Source: Betaproteobacteria bacterium
GTDB taxonomy: Bacteria > Pseudomonadota > Gammaproteobacteria > Burkholderiales > SG8-39
Assembly (NCBI GenBank): GCA_016195915.1
Contig: JACPYS010000042.1
Coordinates: 136,285-200,284, forward strand
Reading direction: 5' to 3'
DNA length: 64,000 nucleotides
In this document: piece after piece, positions 51,118-61,047 of the stretch
Position numbering within the stretch: position 1 is the stretch's first letter
Layout: each line of letters starts with the position of its first letter
The notes under the pieces: generated by a model
Told to the model about the DNA's origin: nothing
Database searches by the model: none
What the model saw: only the letters and a program-made list of their open reading frames with translations
Position numbers and translations under genes: made by a program

Positions 51118-54100
51118 ATGGCCGGGGCCACTAAAGCCGAGCTGGCGGAGCAGCTTCGCGCGCTGCAGAAGACGCTCGCGCGGGAAAAGGCGAAAAGCAA
51201 GCGGCTCGAAAGGAAGCGGGCCGAAGCGCTCGAGCAGCGGATTGCGACAGCGGAGATCCTGAGAGTCATTGCGGGCTCGCCGTCGGATGCACAGCCTGTG
51301 CTCGACGCAATTGCAGCCAGCGCGATGAAGCTGGTCGGCGGATTTTCGGCTGCGCTCGCCCGCGTCGAGGGGGACAAGATTCTGCTCGATGCGCTGACGA
51401 CGACCGGCAAAGAAGGCGACGAGGCGCTCAGGGGCCTCTTTCCCCAGTCGCTGTCCGCCGGAACCGGCGTCGTCGCGAGGACGATCCGCAGCCGGGCGCC
51501 GTGCTGCATCGCCGATACAGAGACTGATCCCGGTTTCGCGGCCAAGTTCCGCAAGATGGCACGCGAGCGCGGTTTTCGTTCGACGCTCGCGGTACCGATG
51601 TGGCGCAGCGGCGAGGTGACAGGTTGCATCAGTGTCACGCGCCGCGAGCCGGGTCGCTTCCCCGATGAGCAGATCGAACTGCTCAAGACCTTCGCCGACC
51701 AGGCGGTGATCGCGATCGAGAATGCGCGGCTGTTCAAGGAACTGGAGACCCGCAACGGCGAACTGGCAGAGACGCTGGAGAAGCAAACGGCGACGAGCGA
51801 GATCCTGCGCGCGATCAGCCAGTCGCTGACGGACGTGAAGCCGGTGTTCGAGGCGATCGCCGAAAGCGCAATGCGGTTGTTGAAGGCATGGTCAGCCGCG
51901 GTGTTTTCCTTCGACGGAGACATGCTGCATCTCGGCGCGGCGCGCGGTTCCCTTCCGGACACCGAGGAATACCTCCGCAGCCGCTACCCGCGGCGCCCCG
52001 GTCCAGGATCCCTGTCGTCGCGCGCCATCGAGGCACGCGCTCCCTTCCAGGTCGGCGACGCCCAGGCCGATCCTGATCCTTCGATCCGGGAAATCGCCCG
52101 GCAACGCGGCTATCGCGCCGGGCTCTCGGTGCCATTGCTCAGGAACGGTGAACCGATCGGCACGATTGCGGTTTCCCGTGTTGAAGCGGGCGTGTTCTCG
52201 AATTCGGAAGTCGAGCTGCTGCAGACCTTCGCCGCTCAGGCGGTGATCGCGATCGAGAACGTGCGGCTGTTCAACGAGACCAGGGAGGCGCTCGAGCGGC
52301 AGACGGCGACTGCGGAGATCCTCAAGGTCATCGCCAGTTCGCCGACAGATGTGCAACCGGTGTTCGACGCGATCGTCCGGAGCGCAATGGCGCTGATAGG
52401 CGGATTCTCGGCACAGGTAACCAGGGTCTTCGAGGACAAGCTGCACCTCGCGGCCTTCACCACGACAAGCGAGTCGGGGGACGCAGCGCTAAAGGACCTG
52501 TATCCGATTCCACTCACCAGCGACCACCTGAGCGCGCAAGCGATTCGCGCGCGATCGCCGATCGTAATCAGTGATACCGAATCGGATCCTCAGATGCCGC
52601 CCAAGTCACAGGAGGTGGCGCGAGCGAGAGGATTTCGACGAATCATGTACGTGCCCATGATTAGAGAGGGTGTTGCGATCGGCACCATCCACGTGACGCA
52701 CCGCGAGCCGGGACTCTTCAGCGTCCACCAGATCGAGCTTCTCAAGACCTTCGCCGACCAGGCGGTAATCGCGATCGAGAACGTGCGCCTGTTCAACGAG
52801 ACCAAGGAGGGGTTCGAGCAGCAGACCGCCATCAGCGAAATCCTGCGGGTGATTTCCTCCTCTCCGGCAGACGTGCAGCCGGTGCTCGTTGCGGTGGCGG
52901 AGCGCGCGGCGCGCATCTGCGCCGCGCAGATTGCCGACATCGTGCTTGCCGAGGGCGGGACCATGCGTGTGGCGGCATCGATCGGCGACCTCGGGCGGCC
53001 TGGCGGCTCTGAGCCGGTGCCGCTCGATCGGACCAGCGTGATGGGGCGAGCGATCGTCGACAAGGCCGTCGTGCACGTGGCCGATCTCCAGAACGCGCCG
53101 GAGAGCGAATTTCCGCTCGGACGCACGCTCGCGCGCAATTACGGGCACCGCACGATACTCGCCGTGCCGCTGCTGCGCGAGGACCGGGCGCTCGGGACCA
53201 TTCTGCTGCGCAGGGCCGAGGTGCGGTCTTTCGACGACAAGCACATCGCGCTGCTCAAGACCTTCGCCGACCAAGCGGCGATCGCGATTGAGAATGTGAG
53301 GCTGTTCAATGAGACGAAGGAGGCGCTCGAGCGGCAGACGGCGACGGCGGAGATTCTGAAAGTCATTGCGAGTTCACCGTCGGACGTGCAGCCCGTATTC
53401 GATTCGATCGCCGAAAGCGCGATGCGCCTGTTCGCTGGCCATTCTGCGGCCGTCACCCGGGTGGTCGGCGACACGCTTCATCTGGCCGGATTTACGACCA
53501 GCAGTGAGGCGGGGAACGAGGCGCTGAAAAGCCTGTTTCCCATGCCGCGCTCGTCTACTACCATCTTCAACACTGTGGTGCGGTCCGGTAAGCCTGCGTA
53601 CCGGAGCGATACCGAAAACGACCCGGATCTGCCTCCCGAGCTACAGGAGTTCGCCCGCGCCCGAGGCTTTCGAAGCGCTCTCGCCGTGCCCATGCTGCGC
53701 GAGGGCGTCGTGATCGGCACAATCAACGTCACCCGGGCTGAACCCGGGCGGTTCACCGATCACCAGATCAATCTGCTCAAGACCTTCGCCGACCAGGCGG
53801 TAATCGCGATCGAGAACGTGCGGCTGTTCAACGAGACCAAAGAGGCGCTCGAGCAGCAAACAGCGACTGCGGAAATCCTGCGCGTCATCTCCGGTTCACC
53901 CACTGACGTTCAACCGGTGCTTGACGCTGTGGCGGCGAGTGCGGCCAGGCTGTGCGAAGCGACTGACACTCTGATTCAGCTGAGGCAGGGCGATGGGCTT
54001 CGACTGGCCGCCCACTACGGACAAATCCCCACCAGATCGACTAGCGTCATCATACCCATTACGCGCGGGTGGGCGTCCGGTCGAGCCATCATGGAGGGGC

Positions 54101-57100
54101 GATCGTTCCACACCCACGATATTCAGGCGGAAAAGGACGAGTTCCCAGTGGGGAGCGAGATCGCGCGGAAAATGGGTTATCGAACCGCCCTCGCGACGCC
54201 ACTCATGCGCGAGGGAACCGCTATTGGGGTGATCAACGTTCGGCGTACCGCGGTTCGCCCGTTCAGCGACAAGCAGATCGCGCTCGTACAAACCTTCGCC
54301 GACCAGGCGGTGATCGCGATCGAGAACGTGCGATTGTTCAACGAGACGAAGGAGGCGCTCGACCGCCAGACGGCGACGAACGAGATCCTGCGCGCGATGA
54401 GCGGCTCGATGACCGACATCCGCCCGGTATTCGACGCGATCCTGCAGAACGCGATCCGGCTTTGCGAAGGCGATGCGGCGAGGCTGTTTCAATACGACGG
54501 ACAGGTCTTGCGCATCGCGGCCGGGAACAACACGACGCTCGAGGGAGACACTTACCTGCGCGAGAAGCCGTTGCCGCTCGGTACCTACAACCCGACGCCT
54601 CAGGCGGGACTGGAGCGGCGCGTAGTCCACGTGCTCGACGTATTCGCCGAGCCGAGCTACCGCCCGCTGGTCCCGTCCGGGACGACAACCTGCCGGCCGG
54701 ATGCGCCGAGCGTTCTTGCGGTCCCCCTGCTGCGCGATGGCAATCTGCTGGGCGTAATCACCATCTGGCGCTACGAGAAGCGCCTGTTCACCGACAAGCA
54801 GGTCGAGATGGTCAAGACGTTTGCCGCCCAGGCCGCCATCGCGATCGAGAACGTAAGGCTGTTCAACGAGACGAAGGAGGCGCTCGAGCGGCAGACGGCA
54901 ACGGCGGAGGTGCTCAAGGCGATCAGTCGCACAACCTTCGACTTGGATTCGGTGCTTCAGACGCTGATGGATAACGCAACGCAGCTCTGCGGCGCGACCC
55001 ACGGCGTCATGGTCAGGCCCGACGCGGACGGCAACTATGTTCCCTCCGTGGCGCACGGATACGATAAGGACCACCCATTGCTCGAGGTTATGCGCCGGAA
55101 TCCGGTCACCCCGGGGCGAGCTTCGGGCTCGGGGCGGGTGTTGTTGGAGAAGCGGACCGTGCACATTCCGGACGTGCGCTCGGACCCCGAGTACGCGCGG
55201 AAGGATGGCTTGGATGCCGGAGGCCACCGGTCGCTGCTTTGCGTGCCGATGCTGCGCGACGGCGAGCCTATCGGCGTGATCACCATGTCGCGGGGCGAAA
55301 AATTCGAACCGTTCACCGACAAGCAGATTGAGCTGGTCACGACCTTCGCCGACCAGGCGGTGATCGCGATCGAGAACGTGCGCCTGTTCAACGAGACGAA
55401 GCAAGCGCTCGAGCGGCAGACGGCGACGGCGGAGATCCTGAGGGTGATCAGTAGCTCGCCGACCGACGTGCAGCCAGTGTTCGATGCCATAGCAGAGATC
55501 GCGCTCAAGCTTTGCGATGCGGGCTTCAGCGCCATCACTCGATTCGACGGCGAACTCATTCACCTTGCCGCTCTTACCAACGTACTTCCCGAGGCCGCGG
55601 TCGCGATTCAGAACGCCTGGCCCCAGCCGCCGGGCCCAGGCAGCGCTACGACCCGCGCCGTTCTCGAACGGACGACGATTCACATTCCCGACATCCGGGA
55701 GTATCCGGAGTACGCGTTACGTGGAGCCGCCGAAACGGCAGACTTCCGAAGCGTCCTTGCGGTGCCAATGCTTCGCGACGGAATTCCCCTCGGGGCAATT
55801 ACAGTCCTTCGGTCTCAGCCGAATCCGTTCCCTGAGCAGCAGATTGCTCTCCTTCGGACCTTCGCCGCTCAGGCGGTAATCGCGATCGAGAACGTGCGGC
55901 TGTTCAACGAGACCAAGGAGGGGCTCGAACGGCAGACGGCGACGAACGAGATCCTGCGCGCGATCAGCGGCTCGATGACCGACATTCGTCCCGTATTCGA
56001 CGCCATCCTGGAAAATGCAATCCGGCTTTGTGAAGGCGATGCGGCGCGGCTGTTTCAATACGACGGTCAGGTCTTGCGTATCGCGGCGGGGAATAACACG
56101 ACGCTCGAGGGAGACAGCTATCTGCGCGACAATCCCCTGCCGCTCGGTACCTACAACCCGACGCCTCAGGCGGGACTGGAGCATCGCATCGTTCACGTAC
56201 TCGACGTATTCGCCGAGCCCGGCTATCGCCCGCTGGTCCCGTCCGGCACGACCAACTACCGTCCGAACGCGCCGAGCGTTCTTGCGGTGCCTCTGCTGCG
56301 CGAAGGCGATCTGCTGGGCGTAATCACCATCTGGCGCTACGAGAAGCGCGTGTTCACCGACAAGCAAGTCGAGATGGTCAATACGTTTGCCGCCCAGGCC
56401 GCCATCGCGATCGAGAACGCGCGGCTGTTCAACGAGACCAAGGAGGCGCTCGAGCGGCAGACGGCGACGGCGGAGATCCTGAAGGTCATTGCGAGTTCGC
56501 CTTCGGACGTACAGCCGGTCTTTGACGCGATTGCCCAGGCAGCGGCCCGCTTGGTCGGCGGTTTCGCGGCCTCCGTTACGCGAGTAGTCGGTGACAAGCT
56601 TCATCTGGCGGCTCTCACCCCCACCAGCGAGTCCGGCGACGAGATTCTGCGAGGAACATTTCCGCGTCCGATCGGTGACGACGGAGTGTTCGGCAATGCC
56701 ATTGCGAGCGGGGCACCCGCATTCAGGACGGACATCGAAACCGATCGGGAGATTTCCCCGCAGTTTCTGGAAATAGCGCGCGCACGCGGCTATCGAAGCG
56801 TGATCGCCGTGCCGATGATTCGCGACGGTGAGGCTATCGGCGCGATCAGCGTTATCCGCCGCGATCCCGGTGCGTTCAGCAGCCACCAGACAGGACTGCT
56901 TCAGACGTTCGCCGACCAGGCGGTGATCGCGATCGAGAACGTGCGGTTGTTCAACGAGACCAAGGAAGGTCTCGAGCGGCAGACGGCAACAGCCGAGATT
57001 CTCAAGGCCATTGCAACCTCACCCTCGGACGTGCAGCCGGTGCTTGACGCTGTGGCAGCGAGCGCGGCGCGGCTATGCGAAGCCTCTGATGCAATTATCT

Positions 57101-60100
57101 TGTTGAGGAACGGTGACGACCTGGTATACGCAGCTCATCACGGACCTATTCCGACTCGTCCGGCTGGTGCAACCTATCCAATTTCCCCTGGCTTTGTCAT
57201 TGGTCGCGCAGTACTGGAAGGAAAACAGTTTCACATTCCTGACCTGCAGGCTGAGACCGAGAGATTCCCCGAAGGAAGTGCAAATGCACGAAAGCTCGGC
57301 TATCGAGGTAATCTCACGACCCCGCTGCTGCGCGAGGGCTCTGCAATCGGGGTAATCCTGGTTCGTCGCACCGAGGCGCGGCCCTTCACCGAGAATCAGA
57401 TTGCGCTGATGCGAACCTTCGCCGACCAGGCGGTGATTGCGATCGAGAACGTGCGGCTGTTCAACGAAACCAAGGAGGCGCTCGAGCGGCAGACGGCGAC
57501 CGCCGAGATCCTCAAGGTGATCAGTAGCTCTTTCACGGACACGCAACCGGTGTTCGATGCGATCGTGAAGAGCGCCTTGCGGATATTCAACGGGCAGGGC
57601 GTGGGGTTGCTGCTCGCGGACGGGGACCGCCTGCTGCTCGGATCCGCGGGTGGCACGATCGACATGGAATCGGCGCGCAAGCGATTCCCTCAGCCGCTGA
57701 ATCGCGGATCGGCGAGCGGGCAGGCGATCCTCGACCGGGTGGTCGTGAATCTCGCGGACTGCCAGGCGCCGGAAATGCCGGAGATCGCGCGAGAACTCGG
57801 CCGGGCGCTCGAGTACCGCGCGATCGCCGCCGCGCCGCTGCTGCGCGAAGGCATCGCGGCCGGAGCGCTCGTGGTGACGCGCAAGGAACCGGGCGCGCTC
57901 GCGGAGAAGGACATCGGACTGCTTCGGACCTTCGCCGACCAGGCCGTCATCGCGATCGAGAACGTGCGGCTGTTCAACGAGACCAAGGAGGCGCTCGAGC
58001 GGCAGACGGCGACGAGCGAGATTCTGCGCGTCATCAGCAGTTCTCCCACGGATCTGCAGCCCGTCTTCGATGCCATTCTCGAAAACGCGATGCGCCTGTG
58101 CGAATCGCATCTAGGGTTTCTCGGGTTGTACGACGGGGAAAGATACGTGCACGTTGCGCAGCGCGGCGGCAGCGGTGAATACGCGAAGTGGCTCGCGCGG
58201 GGACCCTTTGTTCCGCATCCAGGGCAGGCTATCGGACGCATGTTGCGCGACCGAAAGCCGGTTCATCATCAGGACCTCCGGGAATCCGCTGGATACCGCG
58301 AGGGAGTCGAATCGGTGGTGAAAACCGTCGATGTCGCAGGTGCGCGGACACTATTGGCCGTACCGATGCTGAAGGAAGGCCGCGTCGTGGGCGGCATCGT
58401 TATCTACCGCCCCGAGGAGCGGCCATTCACGCAGAAACAGATCGAATTGGTCAGCACTTTCGCCGACCAGGCGGTGATCGCGATCCAGAACGTGCGGCTG
58501 TTCAACGAGACCAAGGAAGCGCTCGAGCGGCAGACGGCGACGGCGGACATCCTCAAGGTCATCAGCAGTTCGCCGACCGACGAGCAGCCCGTGTTTGATG
58601 CCATCGTCGAGAGCGCCGAGCGCTTGTTTACCGGCCGGCGCGCTGTCCTGAGAATCGTCGAGGGGGAGAAACTGATTCTTCGGGCTCTGAGCAGCGGAGG
58701 AACATCGAACGAGTATGCTGACCGTTTCCGTGTTTTGCCCGTCGATCGAGACAGCAGCGTCGGACAGGCTGTGCTCGATTGCAAAGTGCTTGAAGTGATC
58801 GACACCAAGGCCTCCGGCGCCTCGGCATTCGCATCGAGGAACGCCGACAGACTTGGTTTTCGTTCCATCAGCGCCGCGCCTCTGCTGCGCGAAGGCAAGG
58901 GCATCGGCGTCATCGCGGTGACATCCACGGAACCGGGCGGGCTGTCCGAGAAGCAACGACAGCTCCTGCAGACCTTCGCCGACCAGGCGGTGATCGCGAT
59001 CGAGAACGTAAGGCTGTTCAAGGAGCTGCAGGCGCGCACGGAGGCACTCACGCGCTCCGTAGGCCAGCTCACGGCGCTCGGCGCCGTGGGGCAGGCGATC
59101 AGCTCGACGCTTGACCTGGAGACCGTGTTGAAGACGATCGTTTCGCACGCCGTCGAGCTGACGGGGATGGACGGCGGCTCGATCTACGAGTACGACGAGC
59201 GCAGCGAGGAATTCCACCTCGCGGCGGCCGAGAACGTGCCGCAGGAGATTGCCGACGATATCCGCCGGGCGCCGATCCGCAAGGGCGAGGGCGCGCTCGG
59301 GCGCTCCGCGGTGACGCTCGAGCCGACGCAGATCCCCGATACGCTCGACGCGGACTACCACAGCGGGCGCAGGGAGCTTCTCATCCGCGCGGGATACCGG
59401 GCGCTGCTCGCGGTGCCGCTGCTGCGCGAGGATCATCTCCTCGGCGGGCTGCTCGTCAATCGCAAGACGCCGGGGCCGTTCGCGCCGGAGGTGGTTGAAC
59501 TCCTGAAGACCTTCGCCACCCAGTCGGCGATGGCGATCCAGAACGCACGGCTGTTCCGCGAGATCGCGGAGAAGGGCAAACAACTCGAGGTCGCGAGCCG
59601 CCACAAGTCGGACTTTCTCTCCAGCATGAGTCACGAGTTGAGGACGCCCCTGAATGCAATCCTCGGCTTCAACGAGATGATCCTCGGCGAGATCTACGGC
59701 GATGTTCCGGCCGACATGAAGGAACCGCTCACCGACATCCAGACGAGCGGCAAGCACCTGCTGCGTCTCATCAACAACGTCCTCGACCTCGCCAAGATCG
59801 AGGCGGGACGCATGGAACTGGCGCCCTCCGAGTACGTGGTCAACGACATCGTGGAAACCGTACGCTCGTCGCTGCGCCCGCTCGCCGCCGACAAGGGGCT
59901 CGAGTTCGTCGCGGTGGTCGCGGAGGACATCCCGCTTGCCTACGGCGATGCAGGCCGGATCACGCAGTGCCTGATGAACCTCGCGGGCAATTCGCTGAAG
60001 TTCACCAAGGCGGGGAAGGTGGAGATCGCGGTCGAAATACGCGGCGAGCTGCTCGCCTACCGTGTCTCGGACACCGGCATCGGCATGGCGCCGGACAAGA

Positions 60101-60300
60101 TCGGCAACCTGTTCTCCGAGTTCAGGCAGGCGGATGCAACGATCGCGGGCGAGTACGGGGGAACCGGGCTGGGCCTCTCCATCAGCAAGAAGTTCGTGGA
60201 GTTGCACGGCGGCCGGATCTGGGTGGAGAGCGAACTGGGCAAGGGCTCGGCGTTCCTATTCGAGATCCCGCTTCGCTTCGAAGCAGGAGGGACACCATGA
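51118..60300 (+). CDS. Giant soluble histidine kinase with 16 tandem GAF domains
   Basis: 3060 residues, no membrane segment. A coiled-coil N-terminus (residues 1-38) precedes 16 GAF domains starting near residues 40, 223, 395, 569, 740, 913, 1084, 1258, 1434, 1606, 1780, 1954, 2125, 2296, 2470 and 2642. Then come HisKA with H2839 ([19 protein letters not shown]) and HATPase_c with AGNSLKFTKAG, DTGIGMAPDKIG and GGTGLGLSISKKF. Unlike its two giant paralogues it has no receiver domain; a receiver gene overlaps its stop instead. GAF 7 and GAF 10 are about 91 percent identical. GAF 16 (GQLTALGAVGQAISSTLDLETVL) matches the last GAF of the kinase at 36497. The kinase part differs from the others (DVPADMKEPLTDIQTSGKHL). 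Ligands are unknown. Confidence 0.94.
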   Translation: MAGATKAELAEQLRALQKTLAREKAKSKRLERKRAEALEQRIATAEILRVIAGSPSDAQPVLDAIAASAMKLVGGFSAALARVEGDKILLDALTTTGKEGDEALRGLFPQSLSAGTGVVARTIRSRAPCCIADTETDPGFAAKFRKMARERGFRSTLAVPMWRSGEVTGCISVTRREPGRFPDEQIELLKTFADQAVIAIENARLFKELETRNGELAETLEKQTATSEILRAISQSLTDVKPVFEAIAESAMRLLKAWSAAVFSFDGDMLHLGAARGSLPDTEEYLRSRYPRRPGPGSLSSRAIEARAPFQVGDAQADPDPSIREIARQRGYRAGLSVPLLRNGEPIGTIAVSRVEAGVFSNSEVELLQTFAAQAVIAIENVRLFNETREALERQTATAEILKVIASSPTDVQPVFDAIVRSAMALIGGFSAQVTRVFEDKLHLAAFTTTSESGDAALKDLYPIPLTSDHLSAQAIRARSPIVISDTESDPQMPPKSQEVARARGFRRIMYVPMIREGVAIGTIHVTHREPGLFSVHQIELLKTFADQAVIAIENVRLFNETKEGFEQQTAISEILRVISSSPADVQPVLVAVAERAARICAAQIADIVLAEGGTMRVAASIGDLGRPGGSEPVPLDRTSVMGRAIVDKAVVHVADLQNAPESEFPLGRTLARNYGHRTILAVPLLREDRALGTILLRRAEVRSFDDKHIALLKTFADQAAIAIENVRLFNETKEALERQTATAEILKVIASSPSDVQPVFDSIAESAMRLFAGHSAAVTRVVGDTLHLAGFTTSSEAGNEALKSLFPMPRSSTTIFNTVVRSGKPAYRSDTENDPDLPPELQEFARARGFRSALAVPMLREGVVIGTINVTRAEPGRFTDHQINLLKTFADQAVIAIENVRLFNETKEALEQQTATAEILRVISGSPTDVQPVLDAVAASAARLCEATDTLIQLRQGDGLRLAAHYGQIPTRSTSVIIPITRGWASGRAIMEGRSFHTHDIQAEKDEFPVGSEIARKMGYRTALATPLMREGTAIGVINVRRTAVRPFSDKQIALVQTFADQAVIAIENVRLFNETKEALDRQTATNEILRAMSGSMTDIRPVFDAILQNAIRLCEGDAARLFQYDGQVLRIAAGNNTTLEGDTYLREKPLPLGTYNPTPQAGLERRVVHVLDVFAEPSYRPLVPSGTTTCRPDAPSVLAVPLLRDGNLLGVITIWRYEKRLFTDKQVEMVKTFAAQAAIAIENVRLFNETKEALERQTATAEVLKAISRTTFDLDSVLQTLMDNATQLCGATHGVMVRPDADGNYVPSVAHGYDKDHPLLEVMRRNPVTPGRASGSGRVLLEKRTVHIPDVRSDPEYARKDGLDAGGHRSLLCVPMLRDGEPIGVITMSRGEKFEPFTDKQIELVTTFADQAVIAIENVRLFNETKQALERQTATAEILRVISSSPTDVQPVFDAIAEIALKLCDAGFSAITRFDGELIHLAALTNVLPEAAVAIQNAWPQPPGPGSATTRAVLERTTIHIPDIREYPEYALRGAAETADFRSVLAVPMLRDGIPLGAITVLRSQPNPFPEQQIALLRTFAAQAVIAIENVRLFNETKEGLERQTATNEILRAISGSMTDIRPVFDAILENAIRLCEGDAARLFQYDGQVLRIAAGNNTTLEGDSYLRDNPLPLGTYNPTPQAGLEHRIVHVLDVFAEPGYRPLVPSGTTNYRPNAPSVLAVPLLREGDLLGVITIWRYEKRVFTDKQVEMVNTFAAQAAIAIENARLFNETKEALERQTATAEILKVIASSPSDVQPVFDAIAQAAARLVGGFAASVTRVVGDKLHLAALTPTSESGDEILRGTFPRPIGDDGVFGNAIASGAPAFRTDIETDREISPQFLEIARARGYRSVIAVPMIRDGEAIGAISVIRRDPGAFSSHQTGLLQTFADQAVIAIENVRLFNETKEGLERQTATAEILKAIATSPSDVQPVLDAVAASAARLCEASDAIILLRNGDDLVYAAHHGPIPTRPAGATYPISPGFVIGRAVLEGKQFHIPDLQAETERFPEGSANARKLGYRGNLTTPLLREGSAIGVILVRRTEARPFTENQIALMRTFADQAVIAIENVRLFNETKEALERQTATAEILKVISSSFTDTQPVFDAIVKSALRIFNGQGVGLLLADGDRLLLGSAGGTIDMESARKRFPQPLNRGSASGQAILDRVVVNLADCQAPEMPEIARELGRALEYRAIAAAPLLREGIAAGALVVTRKEPGALAEKDIGLLRTFADQAVIAIENVRLFNETKEALERQTATSEILRVISSSPTDLQPVFDAILENAMRLCESHLGFLGLYDGERYVHVAQRGGSGEYAKWLARGPFVPHPGQAIGRMLRDRKPVHHQDLRESAGYREGVESVVKTVDVAGARTLLAVPMLKEGRVVGGIVIYRPEERPFTQKQIELVSTFADQAVIAIQNVRLFNETKEALERQTATADILKVISSSPTDEQPVFDAIVESAERLFTGRRAVLRIVEGEKLILRALSSGGTSNEYADRFRVLPVDRDSSVGQAVLDCKVLEVIDTKASGASAFASRNADRLGFRSISAAPLLREGKGIGVIAVTSTEPGGLSEKQRQLLQTFADQAVIAIENVRLFKELQARTEALTRSVGQLTALGAVGQAISSTLDLETVLKTIVSHAVELTGMDGGSIYEYDERSEEFHLAAAENVPQEIADDIRRAPIRKGEGALGRSAVTLEPTQIPDTLDADYHSGRRELLIRAGYRALLAVPLLREDHLLGGLLVNRKTPGPFAPEVVELLKTFATQSAMAIQNARLFREIAEKGKQLEVASRHKSDFLSSMSHELRTPLNAILGFNEMILGEIYGDVPADMKEPLTDIQTSGKHLLRLINNVLDLAKIEAGRMELAPSEYVVNDIVETVRSSLRPLAADKGLEFVAVVAEDIPLAYGDAGRITQCLMNLAGNSLKFTKAGKVEIAVEIRGELLAYRVSDTGIGMAPDKIGNLFSEFRQADATIAGEYGGTGLGLSISKKFVELHGGRIWVESELGKGSAFLFEIPLRFEAGGTP
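54367..54892 (+). repeat. Recently duplicated GAF module, copy 1 (GAF 7)
   Basis: Encodes QTATNEILRAMSGSMTDIRPVF onward to KEALER. The copy at 55933-56458 differs at about 16 of 174 residues and is near-identical at the DNA level over long stretches, whereas other GAFs in the array differ widely outside the linker. Confidence 0.85.
55933..56458 (+). repeat. Recently duplicated GAF module, copy 2 (GAF 10)
   Basis: Partner of 54367-54892. Two different GAF modules lie between the copies, so a block of three (about 1.57 kb) may have been duplicated or copied by recombination through the constant linkers. Confidence 0.85.
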
Positions 60301-60671
60301 GCGCGAAGACGATCCTCTACGTCGAGGATAACGAGATGAACCGCAAGATCGTGCGCGACCTGCTCAAGCGCACCACTTACCGTCTGATCGAAGCATTCGA
60401 CGGCGAGGCGGGCGTGGCGATGGCGCTGCAGGAGCGTCCGGACCTGATCCTGATGGACATCCAGATGCCGAAGATCTCCGGCATCGAGGCCACGCGGGTG
60501 CTGCGCACGCACGAGGCGACCGCGAACACTCCGATCCTCGTCATCACTTCCTTCGCGCTGAGCGGCGACGAGCAGAAAGCCAAGGATGCCGGCGCGACCG
60601 CCTATCTGGCGAAGCCCTACAGCCCGTTCAACCTGCTGAGCCTGATCCGCAAGCTGCTACCGGAGGCGTGA
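60297..60671 (+). CDS. Single-domain response regulator of the 16-GAF kinase
   Basis: A 124-residue receiver: TILYVEDNEMNRKIV, phospho-acceptor D54 (LILMDIQMPKISG), VITSFALSGDE and K-P in AYLAKPYSPF. It overlaps the kinase stop by 4 bases (ATGA) and has its own AGGAGG site, so kinase and receiver are made together. It is the only obvious partner of this kinase in the window. Confidence 0.95.
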   Translation: MSAKTILYVEDNEMNRKIVRDLLKRTTYRLIEAFDGEAGVAMALQERPDLILMDIQMPKISGIEATRVLRTHEATANTPILVITSFALSGDEQKAKDAGATAYLAKPYSPFNLLSLIRKLLPEA

Positions 60672-60693
60672 GCCTTTTGCCGGCTGTTCTCGA

Positions 60694-61047
60694 TCACGCC
60701 AGTCGGGCCTTCAGTGCCCGCAATTCCGGGAGCAAGGCCGGAACATCGTCTTGAATGATGCTCCACACGGTGTCGTTGTCGATCCCGAGGTAACCGTGGA
60801 TGAGCCGGTTACGCGTGGCAATGACGAGTCGCCACGGAACGCGCGGATTGGCAGCACACACCGCCTCGGGGAGATGGGTAGCGGCTTCGCCGATGAGTTC
60901 GAGGTTGCGTACGGTGGCGTCATAATTCAGCCGGCTGGCGACAAAGCTTGCCTGGTCGAATCCGTTCGTAAAGGCAATGACGTTCTCTGCAAAACCGATC
61001 ATGTCGTCGATGTAGAACCGCCATTCCCGCGGCACAGAATCAGACAC
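60694..61047 (-). CDS. hepT: HEPN-domain toxin (HepT)
   Basis: A 117-residue HEPN (DUF86) protein with the complete RNase motif R79-x4-H84-x-Y86 (RNRLIHGY). In characterised pairs HepT is an RNase, or is inactivated when the partner nucleotidyltransferase adds AMP groups to the Tyr. It overlaps mntA by 8 bases and is read after it. The length is normal. Confidence 0.92.
   Translation of the reverse strand: MSDSVPREWRFYIDDMIGFAENVIAFTNGFDQASFVASRLNYDATVRNLELIGEAATHLPEAVCAANPRVPWRLVIATRNRLIHGYLGIDNDTVWSIIQDDVPALLPELRALKARLA

Noticed and set aside
25640-59000. Regularly spaced DNA repeats considered as a CRISPR or satellite array
   Set aside because: The repeats are about 100 bases, spaced about 520 bases apart, and encode the GAF linker in one continuous frame.
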